A stretch of DNA of 64,000 nucleotides from positions 434,001 through 498,000 of the forward strand of contig CAWFWZ010000014.1 in the NCBI GenBank assembly GCA_963819645.1, read 5' to 3'. The notes under the pieces are model-generated. The model was not told the origin of the DNA, ran no database searches, and saw only the letters and a program-made list of their open reading frames with translations. The DNA comes from CAVVDY01 sp963819645. GTDB taxonomy: Bacteria > Acidobacteriota > Terriglobia > Terriglobales > Acidobacteriaceae. Position 1 is the stretch's first letter. Each line of letters begins with the position of its first letter. Positions 56,291 through 64,000 of the stretch are shown in pieces. A program made the position numbers and the translations under genes.

Positions 56291-57556
56291 ATGTCGCAGC
56301 ATAAGTTTCTGTTGTTTGTCCTCATTCCGTTCTTCTTCACAACGGCCGGTTTCGCCCAGTCGATCGGCAACCAGCCCCAATCGCGGCACGTGGTCGTGGT
56401 CATGGAGGAGAACCGCAGCATCAGCATCGCCTCCAAATACATGCCTTACCTGAAGGCGCTGGCGACCGAATATTCGCAAGGCATGCAGGTGTACTCCGAT
56501 TCGCACGGCTCGTGGCTGGCCTACGGCGAGCTGACTTCAGGAATGGCACCCTTCGGCGGAGCAGGTGACGGCGGCATCTGTAACGGCGACGGATGCAGCC
56601 AGACCATCACTATCGACAACCTGGTAAGAGAGTTTGCCAAGCGAGGCATATCCTGGCACGCTTACTTCCAGACCATGCCGCAGGAAGGATATCTGGGATA
56701 TCAGTACGGTGAGTACGTTCGCCGCCACAACCCCTTCGCCTTCTATAGCGACGTTGTGAACTCGCTTTTGGAGCCGGGCAATATGTATCCTGCGGAGCCC
56801 TACATGTTGAGCGACATCGAGGCCAACCGCTTGGCGAATTTCACCTGGATTTCTCCCGACCTCGATCATGACGCCCATAACGGCAGCGACGACCAGCAGG
56901 CGTTGGCCGCCGCGGACGCTTATCTGCAAACTTTCATGCCTCAGTTGCTGCAATCGCCACCGTTCCAGACCGGCGGCGATGGCGTGCTGATGATTACGTT
57001 CGACGAGGGTGAGTTGTCTGGCGACAATGGCTGCGGTGGCTATCCCGATGCCAACAACTGCGGCGGCCACATCTGGCATGTGCTGATCGGTCCCCACGTA
57101 AATCGCGGGTATGAGTCGGACACTCTCTACAAGCAAGGCAGTGAACTGCGCCTGATCTGCGACTTACTCGGGGTGAACAGTTGCCCCGGCGACGGCGCTA
57201 CTTCGTCGGCGATGACGGAGTTTTTTCAAGCCACTCCTCAATGTACGGCCAGCCAGGACAAAACCGTTGCGATCTGCTCTCCGCAGCTAAATGGACACGC
57301 GCAGTCGCCGGTTCAGTTCAGCGCCGCTGCCAGGGACAACGAGTATGCCATCACCGGCATGATCGCCTACGCCAACGGCCAGATTGTCGCGCAGAGCCCG
57401 GATGGAGTTCTTAACGCGAAAGTCCCATTGCACTCCGGCAACTATCAATTGGTGATCCGCGCCTGGGATTCCAAAGGTTACTACTTCTCATCACAGGAGA
57501 ACTTCACCGTGACTTCCGGAAGCTCGGAGGCAACGCAAGCGGACGACGCGCAGTAG
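56291..57556 (+). CDS. Exported phosphoesterase (AcpA/phospholipase C family)
   Basis: 421-residue exported protein of the phosphoesterase family PF04185 (acid phosphatase AcpA and phospholipase C relatives). After a signal peptide to about residue 22 come VVVVMEENRS (metal site near the N-terminus), WISPDLDHDAHNGSDDQQAL and LMITFDEGELSGDNG, which hold the metal ligands. A C-terminal Ig-like domain (PQLNGHAQSPVQFSAAARD) follows. The substrate could be a phosphomonoester or phospholipid; the sequence does not decide. The frame is intact. Confidence 0.82.
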   Translation: MSQHKFLLFVLIPFFFTTAGFAQSIGNQPQSRHVVVVMEENRSISIASKYMPYLKALATEYSQGMQVYSDSHGSWLAYGELTSGMAPFGGAGDGGICNGDGCSQTITIDNLVREFAKRGISWHAYFQTMPQEGYLGYQYGEYVRRHNPFAFYSDVVNSLLEPGNMYPAEPYMLSDIEANRLANFTWISPDLDHDAHNGSDDQQALAAADAYLQTFMPQLLQSPPFQTGGDGVLMITFDEGELSGDNGCGGYPDANNCGGHIWHVLIGPHVNRGYESDTLYKQGSELRLICDLLGVNSCPGDGATSSAMTEFFQATPQCTASQDKTVAICSPQLNGHAQSPVQFSAAARDNEYAITGMIAYANGQIVAQSPDGVLNAKVPLHSGNYQLVIRAWDSKGYYFSSQENFTVTSGSSEATQADDAQ

Positions 57557-57658
57557 GTTCGAACCATCCATTTTGTTCCCAACCACGCGCGTGGCGCTGC
57601 CTGCGCGTGGTTGGTGGAGTAAGTGCGACAGCCCAAAGTTAGTCCCTTGTTGAAGTAC

Positions 57659-59333
57659 ATGAAGCGCAGTTTTCTTTTGCCCCGCTCTTCGAATGCCGCC
57701 CGAAACTCATGGTGCGGGATTCCGACGCTGAGGTCCCTGGCGCGACTTCTGACGGCACTCTTCGTATTTAGCTGTGTCGCTTACGCACAACCCAATACGG
57801 TTTGTCCTCGTCCCACCGCAGGCGCGACGGTAGAAAATCCTCCGGAGCTGCGCAGCCAGAACGGCGTTCTTGAGATCGGCTTGCACCTGCGTTATCAGCA
57901 GACGCTTCCCAGCGAGGGGCCTCCACGATACTGCTACATCACCGATGACGGCCTGGAATCGCCGACGCTGCGCGTATATCCCGGCGACCGTCTGATCATT
58001 CACCTGCATAACGATTTGCCGGAGTGGCACGGATATCGGCCGCCTCACAAGATGGATGACATGCCGAAGGACGATTGCGCGGCTACGAGCATGGATCCGT
58101 CCGTCACCAATCTTCACTTCCACGGCATGACGATTCCTCCCCTCTGTCACCAGGACGAAGTCATCCGCACCGCAATAGAGTCGGGACAAGTTTTCGACTA
58201 TCGCATCACCATTCCGCCAGACGAGCCGCCCGGCCTTTACTGGTATCACCCGCATCCCCACGGATTCACCGAACGGCAGGTGCAGGGTGGCGCTTCGGGC
58301 GCGCTGATCGTAGAAGGCCTGCAGCAGACGCTTCCTTCCCTGGCTGGCCTCGATGAAAAGGTCATCGTCCTGCGCGACCAGCAGCGCATCGGCCCGGAGG
58401 CGTCCGGGCCGGCGGTTCCGGCATGGGACATTTCAGCCAATTGGGTGCCGATCACTCATTCGCAGGGCGCGCCTGCCATAATTCGAATGGCGCGCAGTGG
58501 GCAAGAACTGTGGCGCGTGCTGAATGCAGGCGCGGACACAATCTTCAATCTGCAAATTCTGGTGAACGGGGTTGCGCAGCCTGTAGAAGTTGTGGCGATC
58601 GATGGCGTTCCGGTCGCACACGGAAAAGCGGCAGCCCTGCCGACGGAGAGCAGCATCCTGTTACCGCCGGGCGCAAGGGTGGAGTTTCTAGTGACGGTTC
58701 CCCATCACGTCCAGGACGTGCGGCTGGTCACGCAGGCCTGGGATACCGGACCACAGGGCGACAACGACACAGCTCGCACTATCGCTAAGATAATAAGTTC
58801 TGCAACTGTCGAAACCGAGGATCGCAACCCGGCTCCAGCTCAGGTGCAGGAGACCAGCCACTCGAAATTGCCGTTGCCGCCGGCTAAAGTGCCGAGCCGC
58901 GTGTTGTACTTCTCGCAGCATTCCTCGAACCCGCAGGATCCCGGACAACTTCGTCTTGTATTACCTGACGGTTCAGGGACAGACGCCGGCAGCCTATAAA
59001 ATGGGATCGCCGCCGAACATCGTCGTCCACCAGGGCGATGTAGAAGACTGGACTATTGAAAACCGCTCGCCGGAAGACCACGTCTTCCACATCCATCAAA
59101 TTCATTTCATCGTGCAAGCCGTGAATGGCAAGCCGGTCAACGACCCGACCGAGCGCGACACCATCGACGTGCCGTACTGGAGCGGCACCGGCCCTTATCC
59201 AAGCGTGAAGCTGCGGATGGACTTTCGCGATCCGAATACGGTCGGAACGTTTCTTTATCACTGCCACATTCTGAAACACGAAGACTTGGGAATGATGGGC
59301 TCGATACAGGTTCTGCCGCCTGTGGCGAAATAG
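57659..59333 (+). CDS. Exported multicopper oxidase, frameshifted
   Basis: About 557-residue multicopper oxidase with a signal stretch SLARLLTALFVFSCVAYAQ. Copper ligands are TNLHFHGMTIP, YWYHPHPHG, HVFHIHQIHFIV and HCHILKHEDLGMMG, the full four-box set. One extra base near 58940 shifts the frame (NPQDP then DNFVLYYLTVQGQ). The start is ATG 57659 (MKRSFLLPRSS); an upstream ATG at 57623 is less likely. Substrate (phenols, Cu(I), Mn(II) or other) is unknown. It stands alone, downstream of the phosphoesterase gene. Confidence 0.85.
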
Positions 59334-59572
59334 ACTTCGGCATGTGCGGTACCCTTTGCGCGACTCGAAAGGTGTTGGTGATTCGCTATGTTAACGACTC
59401 TTTCCCGTTTTGAAACTCGTCGCAAATCCTCATAGCCGACGCCTTGTTTGAGCTCCGCCCGGGGGCTAGCATCGGCTTAACGGAGCCAGTTCACCGGGCT
59501 ACCGCAACCCTCGTTGCTTATCAGCGGTACCTGACCTGGCCCCCAACCGCACGCTTGCTTTGGAGGGCGACC

Positions 59573-59812
59573 ATGAGCCATTCACCTTTTACTTTTCGTC
59601 GGATTGCCCTCGATCAGGGATCTGTCGAGCTGACGGAAGAATACATACGTTTACGCGCTTACCAACTTTACGAACAGCGAGGCCGGCAAGACGGGCATGA
59701 TACGGAAGATTGGCTGCAAGCGGAGGCTGAAATCTTTGGCAGGAGGTCAAGCGCGTCCGCAGAGAAGAAGGAAAAGCAATCAGAAGGCAATCACGCCAAT
59801 GCAGCCGCTTGA
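59573..59812 (+). CDS. DUF2934 small protein
   Basis: 79-residue protein. The DUF2934 motif is IRLRAYQLYEQRGRQDGHDT followed by EDWLQAEAEI, and the tail is charged and low-complexity. The start is ATG 59573, with GGAGGG upstream; the longer open frame to 59444 is not supported. Function unknown; small DUF2934 proteins are frequent in Acidobacteria and Proteobacteria. Confidence 0.75.
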   Translation: MSHSPFTFRRIALDQGSVELTEEYIRLRAYQLYEQRGRQDGHDTEDWLQAEAEIFGRRSSASAEKKEKQSEGNHANAAA

Positions 59813-59839
59813 ATAAGTGTCGCGCTCCGACCGGGGATT

Positions 59840-61513
59840 TTAGTTAGCAAGAGAAGTGTGCGCCGATGTAGGCCCATTCGTTTCGCCGGATGGACCGCTG
59901 TGCAGCAGCGCTCCTGATAGGCGCTCGGCTGTGCTTTGATCGAAGCCCTCTAGGATCAGCAGGTCGCTATTGTTCTGCAGGACTTCCACGCGTTCTGACT
60001 CCGGTCCGTCGCGCCATGTAGAAATCGATCCTGCACTATCGGGCGTTGGTGTGCTCGCCTCCTTCGACCACTGCGGATATCGGTTAGGAACATATTTCTC
60101 ATACATGGCCGCGAATTCCCGCGCTGCCTCCGGCGAATCCCAGCGCGACATATACAACAACGCAATCTGATCCTTCGGCGCTGCCTTCGCGTGAACCACC
60201 AGATAATACCCGCCGCGCCAGTTCGCATAGAAATTTTTCGGGTCCTGCTCCGGAGCGTACTGCCTGGCCAGCAGGTAGACGTCAAACTCGCCCATCCCGC
60301 CGAAGTCGTAGCGCTCGTAGTTCGGCCCGACCAGCTTGTCGAGATCGGGAATCTTGAGCGGCTCAACCGTTTCACCTTTGAGATAGGTGTCCGGCTCCAT
60401 GATTTGTCGCGTGCTGACCGGCGGCTTATCGAGCGCGCCGGGGAAGGCCGCATCTTTTCCTTTGTGTTGCAGCACGGAACGAACGAATTCGGTTCCGAAG
60501 GTGTACGGCATCAGCATCGACTCGCGCAAATACATCGGCGCAGCCGAGAAGATCGGTGAGTCCGGGCTGTCACCCATTCCCGCGCGCACGCTGTCAACGA
60601 TCTCAGGCGCCTTGAGAACATTCATGCCCAACGGCGCCAGCGAATAGTCGAGTAACACGATCATCGCCTGACCTTCCGCCAAAGCCTCGCGAGCCGCCTG
60701 CGCCTCTTCCACCACCTCTTCCTGGTTATCGGGAAGCGGGCTGTCGTTTTCCTTTCCGCCGGCAAGTTCCCACTTCTCCAGCCCTATGTACTGGTCCTGC
60801 AGGGCATGCGTCAATTCGTGTGCCAGCACCGGCTTCTGCTGGTCAGGAGGAACCCAGTCGAGCAGGTTCACGCTCTTGGTCTTTGGATCGTAGAAAGCAG
60901 CTACCTGTTCCTGCAGCAAGCGCAGATACTCCCGCTGCAGATCGTAGTTCGGCGGCAGCAGTCCGAACTTAATCAAGACAGCTTCCGATCGTTCGAGTCG
61001 CTGCGTGTCCTTGTCGTCTTTCATCCGAGCTTCGACGTACTTGGCCACCGCCTGGCGAGTAATGAGCTTGCGCTTCACCGAATGCTTGATTGGCAGTCCG
61101 GTATCGTTACTCGCAAAGTTCAGGATCTGGTTAACCGAACGAAAGAGCTCTTTCTCCTGCTGCTTGGTGATTGGGCCTGCGGGAGCTGCGGGCTGTTTCT
61201 GCTGTCCCTCACCAGATTGCGGCGTCGTCGATTGCGGTTGCTGGACCGAGATGCCCGTGCCTGGAACTTGCTGATTGCCATTGGCAGGACTGGTGTTTGG
61301 TTGCTGCGGAGAGGATGGATTACCCGCAGCAGGCGCCTGCTGTTTCGGAGGTGCCGGAGAAGATGCCGAACCTTGCGGAGGAGTCGCCGGGACCTGTTGT
61401 GAATCCTGCGCCCACGAAACGCCGACTAGAAGAGCGAGCAGCAGGACAAAGCAGAAGAAATTCTTCGCGGGAAAGCGACTGAATGCGGCTGAGCGTCGTG
61501 CTGGCATCAACAA
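59840..61513 (-). CDS. Exported zincin-type metalloprotease
   Basis: 557-residue protein with N-terminal membrane/signal segment FFCFVLLLALLVGVSWAQ, a Pro/Gln-rich linker to about residue 115, and a metalloprotease-like core: LAHELTHALQDQ at 231-242 gives the HExxH site (H232, E233, H236). The sequence GGYYLVVHAKAAPKDQIALLYMSRWDSPEAA follows. The third metal ligand is likely farther on but not clear. It lies 21 bp from ppa and is probably its downstream partner in an operon. Confidence 0.75.
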   Translation of the reverse strand: MLMPARRSAAFSRFPAKNFFCFVLLLALLVGVSWAQDSQQVPATPPQGSASSPAPPKQQAPAAGNPSSPQQPNTSPANGNQQVPGTGISVQQPQSTTPQSGEGQQKQPAAPAGPITKQQEKELFRSVNQILNFASNDTGLPIKHSVKRKLITRQAVAKYVEARMKDDKDTQRLERSEAVLIKFGLLPPNYDLQREYLRLLQEQVAAFYDPKTKSVNLLDWVPPDQQKPVLAHELTHALQDQYIGLEKWELAGGKENDSPLPDNQEEVVEEAQAAREALAEGQAMIVLLDYSLAPLGMNVLKAPEIVDSVRAGMGDSPDSPIFSAAPMYLRESMLMPYTFGTEFVRSVLQHKGKDAAFPGALDKPPVSTRQIMEPDTYLKGETVEPLKIPDLDKLVGPNYERYDFGGMGEFDVYLLARQYAPEQDPKNFYANWRGGYYLVVHAKAAPKDQIALLYMSRWDSPEAAREFAAMYEKYVPNRYPQWSKEASTPTPDSAGSISTWRDGPESERVEVLQNNSDLLILEGFDQSTAERLSGALLHSGPSGETNGPTSAHTSLAN

Positions 61514-61534
61514 GCTTTAAGCATACATGAGCAG

Positions 61535-62086
61535 CTACTTGCTTCCATTCCTGGTCGCGGACTTCTTGATCAGCTTCCGGGCAGCGCCGGCACCTTTCAC
61601 CCCCAGCACTCTGAATCCTTTGCCGTGCTCTTTGTTGTAGTTGGTGAAGAAGCGCTCAACTTCGCCCATCATGTTGCCGTTAAGGTCGGCGGGCTTCTTG
61701 ATATCGGAGTGGACGCGCGAGTCCTTTGCTACGGCAACGATTCGGTCGTTCCGCATCTTATCGCCGTTCTCGCTCTGCTCCGCCTCAATGACGCCGACGA
61801 TGCGCGATTCGACCACGATCCCGGGGAAAGCAGGAATATCCATCAGCAGCAGCACGTCAACCGGATCGCCGTCCTGCGCCTTAGTGGACGGCACGAAACC
61901 GAAGTCGTAGGGGAATACCATTCCCTCCGGCAGCACCATGTTGAGACGGTACGCGGCCAATTCGGGATCGTACTTGAACTTGTTGCGGCTGCCCTTCGGC
62001 GTTTCGATAACCACGCGCAGAAACTCTTTTTTCTTGTCAAAGGGTTTCAGAACAGTTGGAGTAGAGAGATTTTTCTTCTGTGCCAT
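61535..62086 (-). CDS. ppa: Inorganic pyrophosphatase (family I)
   Basis: Soluble magnesium-dependent pyrophosphatase that pulls biosynthetic reactions forward. The family I signature DGDPVDVLLLMD supplies the metal ligands, and KGSRNKFKYDPELAAYRLN and PYDFGFVPST are typical. 183 residues from ATG 62086 (MAQKKNLSTPTVLKPF); the longer frame from 62146 is unsupported. The frame is intact. Confidence 0.93.
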   Translation of the reverse strand: MAQKKNLSTPTVLKPFDKKKEFLRVVIETPKGSRNKFKYDPELAAYRLNMVLPEGMVFPYDFGFVPSTKAQDGDPVDVLLLMDIPAFPGIVVESRIVGVIEAEQSENGDKMRNDRIVAVAKDSRVHSDIKKPADLNGNMMGEVERFFTNYNKEHGKGFRVLGVKGAGAARKLIKKSATRNGSK

Positions 62087-62237
62087 CGTTACAGTTTGAT
62101 GACAATCGTGAGCTGGAGGTGTGTGCTGCCAGGGGGCCATGGCCAACCCCGTCGCAAGAATTTTCCATCGTTTCGTCTGACATTTTCATCTGTTCGGTTC
62201 GGGCCCATTCGATATTTGTGTCGCAAGGAGGCACCGT

Positions 62238-62765
62238 ATGAGACCGATCGCGTTCTTGCTGGTTGCAACTGCTGCGCTCGCCGGCGTTTTCGCACTTGCG
62301 TTCTCCCCATCCGGAAGCGGTAATGAAGACGCCGCACCGCTCTTTGGAGTCAAGCTTCCTCCCGACTTCCGCGACTGGAAGCTCATCTCCGTAGCTCACG
62401 AGGCAGGTAACCTGAACGACTTTCGCGCGGTGCTCGGCAACGACGCGGCGATCAAGGCCTATCGTGATGGGCAACTTCCGTTTCCCGACGGCGCCATTAT
62501 TGCCCGGTTAGCGTGGCAGTACCTGCCCTCGGAAGAGAACAACAAAGTCTTTGGCCGAGATCAATCCTTTGTCGCCGGCGCGCCCACAAATGTTCAATTC
62601 ATGGTGAAAGACTCGAAGAAATACGCCTCGACCGGCGGATGGGGATTTGCCCAATTCAAAGGCAGCAAACCTGATACGACAGCCCAGCTCAATACCTGCT
62701 TCCCCTGCCACGTGCCTGTCAAATCTCGCGACTATATCTTTACCCGTTACGCGCCGACACCGTAA
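62238..62765 (+). CDS. Cytochrome P460 family protein
   Basis: 175-residue exported c-type haem protein. The signal segment is MRPIAFLLVATAALAGVFAL; the haem-binding motif is CFPCH (Cys154, Cys157, His158). Family-typical stretches are FRDWKLISVAHEAG, FPDGAIIARLAWQ and TGGWGFAQF. Cytochrome P460 proteins include hydroxylamine- or NO-oxidising enzymes, but most acidobacterial members are uncharacterised. The start is ATG 62238, with AAGGAGG upstream. Confidence 0.88.
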   Translation: MRPIAFLLVATAALAGVFALAFSPSGSGNEDAAPLFGVKLPPDFRDWKLISVAHEAGNLNDFRAVLGNDAAIKAYRDGQLPFPDGAIIARLAWQYLPSEENNKVFGRDQSFVAGAPTNVQFMVKDSKKYASTGGWGFAQFKGSKPDTTAQLNTCFPCHVPVKSRDYIFTRYAPTP

Positions 62766-62842
62766 TCCAACCATCATTAATGCAATTCAGAGACTCATAT
62801 CGCGAGACATGGTGACATCTCTACAACAGGAGGAAGCAATTT

Positions 62843-63454
62843 ATGCGTTCTGACATCGTGCCCGGAGCCGTCTTTCCCGACTACGAGTTGCTCGATCACA
62901 CCAGCACATTGCGCAAGCTCACCGAAATCCAGGGCGATGACCCGTTGATCCTCACCCTCGCTCGCGGTCACTACTGTCCGAAGGAGCACCAGCAGCATCT
63001 GGAACTCGCCGCGTTCTACCCGAAGATCGCTGTGGCGTACACGCAGATCGCGACGATCTCCACCGACGTCCATCACGCGAGCCAGGAGTTTCGCGCATCG
63101 GTTGGCGCGCAGTGGCCATTCCTCGAAGACCCTGAGCGAACCGTCCAGAAAGACCTCGATATCGCGGAGTACACCGATCCCGAGAACAATCCGATGATCC
63201 CGCACACGCTGGTGCTCAAGCCGGGACTCGTGGTCCATTGCATTTACAACGGCTACTGGTTCTGGGGGCGTCCGTCGGTTGCCGACCTCTGGCACGACCT
63301 GCGCACCGTGATGACTGAGATTCGGCCTGACTGGGACCTGAGCAGGCCTGGACTTCGCGAAGCCTGGGACAAGGGTGACCTGTCTGCGTTTCATGGATGG
63401 AACAAGAAGCCGGATGCGAAGTCGGCGCAAACTGGACAGAAAGAGAAACGATGA
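62843..63454 (+). CDS. Peroxiredoxin/AhpC-TSA-like protein
   Basis: 203-residue thioredoxin-fold protein of the AhpC/TSA type. A single reactive cysteine is in LARGHYCPKEHQQHLEL near residue 46, so a one-cysteine mechanism or a partner thiol is likely. DYELLDHTSTLRKLTEI and HTLVLKPGLVVHCIYNGYWF follow the fold. The start is ATG 62843, with AGGAGG upstream. It lies 77 bp after the cytochrome P460 gene and is probably co-transcribed with it and the SDR gene. Confidence 0.75.
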   Translation: MRSDIVPGAVFPDYELLDHTSTLRKLTEIQGDDPLILTLARGHYCPKEHQQHLELAAFYPKIAVAYTQIATISTDVHHASQEFRASVGAQWPFLEDPERTVQKDLDIAEYTDPENNPMIPHTLVLKPGLVVHCIYNGYWFWGRPSVADLWHDLRTVMTEIRPDWDLSRPGLREAWDKGDLSAFHGWNKKPDAKSAQTGQKEKR

Positions 63455-63514
63455 CCTCGAACACTCAGTCTCCTTCTAACCCTGAAAATCCGAAGACTGC
63501 CAACTGGAGGAATC

Positions 63515-64000
63515 ATGAGTAGCGCAACTCCTTCTTCTCTCCGGCGCGAGCCGCAACTCGCGGGACAAACAGTTGTTGTGATTGGTGGCAGCGCCGGCAT
63601 CGGGCTTGAGACCGCCCGACTGGCGAATGCCGAGGGAGCGAAGCTGGTGCTCGCAGCGCGCGATTCCAAGCGGCTGGAGCAGGTAGCGAGCGAGTTCAGC
63701 TCGGCGAAGACGGCGGCTTTCGACGCCACCGACCTTGAGCGCCTGGCGCGATTTTTTGACGAGATACCTGGGCCTATCGATCATGTGCTGCTCACGGGCC
63801 CGGGTCCGTATTATGCGCCGCTCGCTGAATTGGATTTTGAACGGGCACGCCGCGACATCGAGGCACACTTGCTTCTCCCACTGCAAATCGCTCGTCAGGT
63901 CGCAAACAAGGTTCGCCCGGGAGGCACCCTGCTCTTCATCGGTGGCGTTGGTGGCCGCCGCCCCGCGAAAGGATTTGCTCTCATCTCGGCTCTTACGGCC
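63515..64000 (+). CDS. Short-chain dehydrogenase/reductase (partial)
   Basis: N-terminal 162 codons of an SDR; the gene runs off the window end. The nucleotide-binding motif is VVIGGSAGIGLETARL, and LAARDSKRLEQVASEF, PIDHVLLTGPGPYYAP and LLFIGGVGGRRPAKGFALISA (the usual position of the catalytic Ser region) follow. The catalytic Tyr and Lys lie beyond the window. Start ATG 63515, with GGAGG upstream. Substrate unknown. Confidence 0.85.
   Translation, partial: MSSATPSSLRREPQLAGQTVVVIGGSAGIGLETARLANAEGAKLVLAARDSKRLEQVASEFSSAKTAAFDATDLERLARFFDEIPGPIDHVLLTGPGPYYAPLAELDFERARRDIEAHLLLPLQIARQVANKVRPGGTLLFIGGVGGRRPAKGFALISALTA

Overview
The window looks like a chromosomal piece of an acidobacterium, probably Terriglobia (Candidatus Koribacter or Terriglobales-like). 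The inference rests on the gene mix: SYLF lipid-binding protein, DUF3300 next to DUF2950, DUF2934, GloVer-type repeat protein, PEP-CTERM protein, cytochrome P460, CPBP proteases, a two-subunit glycine decarboxylase and tandem signal peptidases. The DNA is GC-rich and its intergenic spaces are full of short palindromic repeats. No rRNA, tRNA, CRISPR array, prophage or intact insertion sequence was recognised.

Layout. 0-13 kb: end of an exported protein, DNA polymerase IV (dinB), LpxL-like acyltransferase, SYLF protein, a NarL-type regulator with a degenerate receiver, Ku, DUF92 membrane protein, CPBP protease, lipoprotein, cmk, an AlkZ-like protein and mutL. 13-22 kb: coaBC, family-4 uracil-DNA glycosylase, priA, DinB-fold protein, MOSC protein and a divergent Nramp-family transporter. 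22-32 kb: secreted DmpA-type aminopeptidase, GloVer-repeat protein, DHA2-type MFS transporter, second CPBP protease, YciI-like protein, ptb-buk, AtpZ-like protein, DUF1801 protein and a hydrolase remnant. 32-38 kb: glycine cleavage cluster gcvT-gcvH-gcvPA-gcvPB on the minus strand. 38-46 kb: DinB-fold protein, a secreted protein and a PEP-CTERM protein, DUF3300/DUF2950 pair, cupin and acyl-CoA desaturase. 46-54 kb: tightly overlapped minus-strand operon rnc-lepB-lepB-asmA-small exported protein, and two TPR genes. 54-64 kb: sulfatase, phosphoesterase, multicopper oxidase, DUF2934, zincin protease, ppa, cytochrome P460, peroxiredoxin-like protein and an SDR that runs off the end.

Two window-wide properties matter. 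First, many conserved genes are broken by single-base frameshifts, and nearly every one that can be resolved is a net +1 insertion; this looks like residual insertion-type sequencing error, so I annotate the repaired genes and not the fragments. Second, dispersed non-coding repeats are abundant. They include a roughly 250-320 bp upstream module (two full copies and one partial) that ends in a CRP-like palindrome, and a palindromic element that sits in frame inside priA.

Functionally the window mixes DNA repair and replication restart (dinB, Ku, mutL, udg, priA, the AlkZ-like protein), C1/glycine metabolism, cofactor and lipid synthesis, and a large secreted or envelope component.
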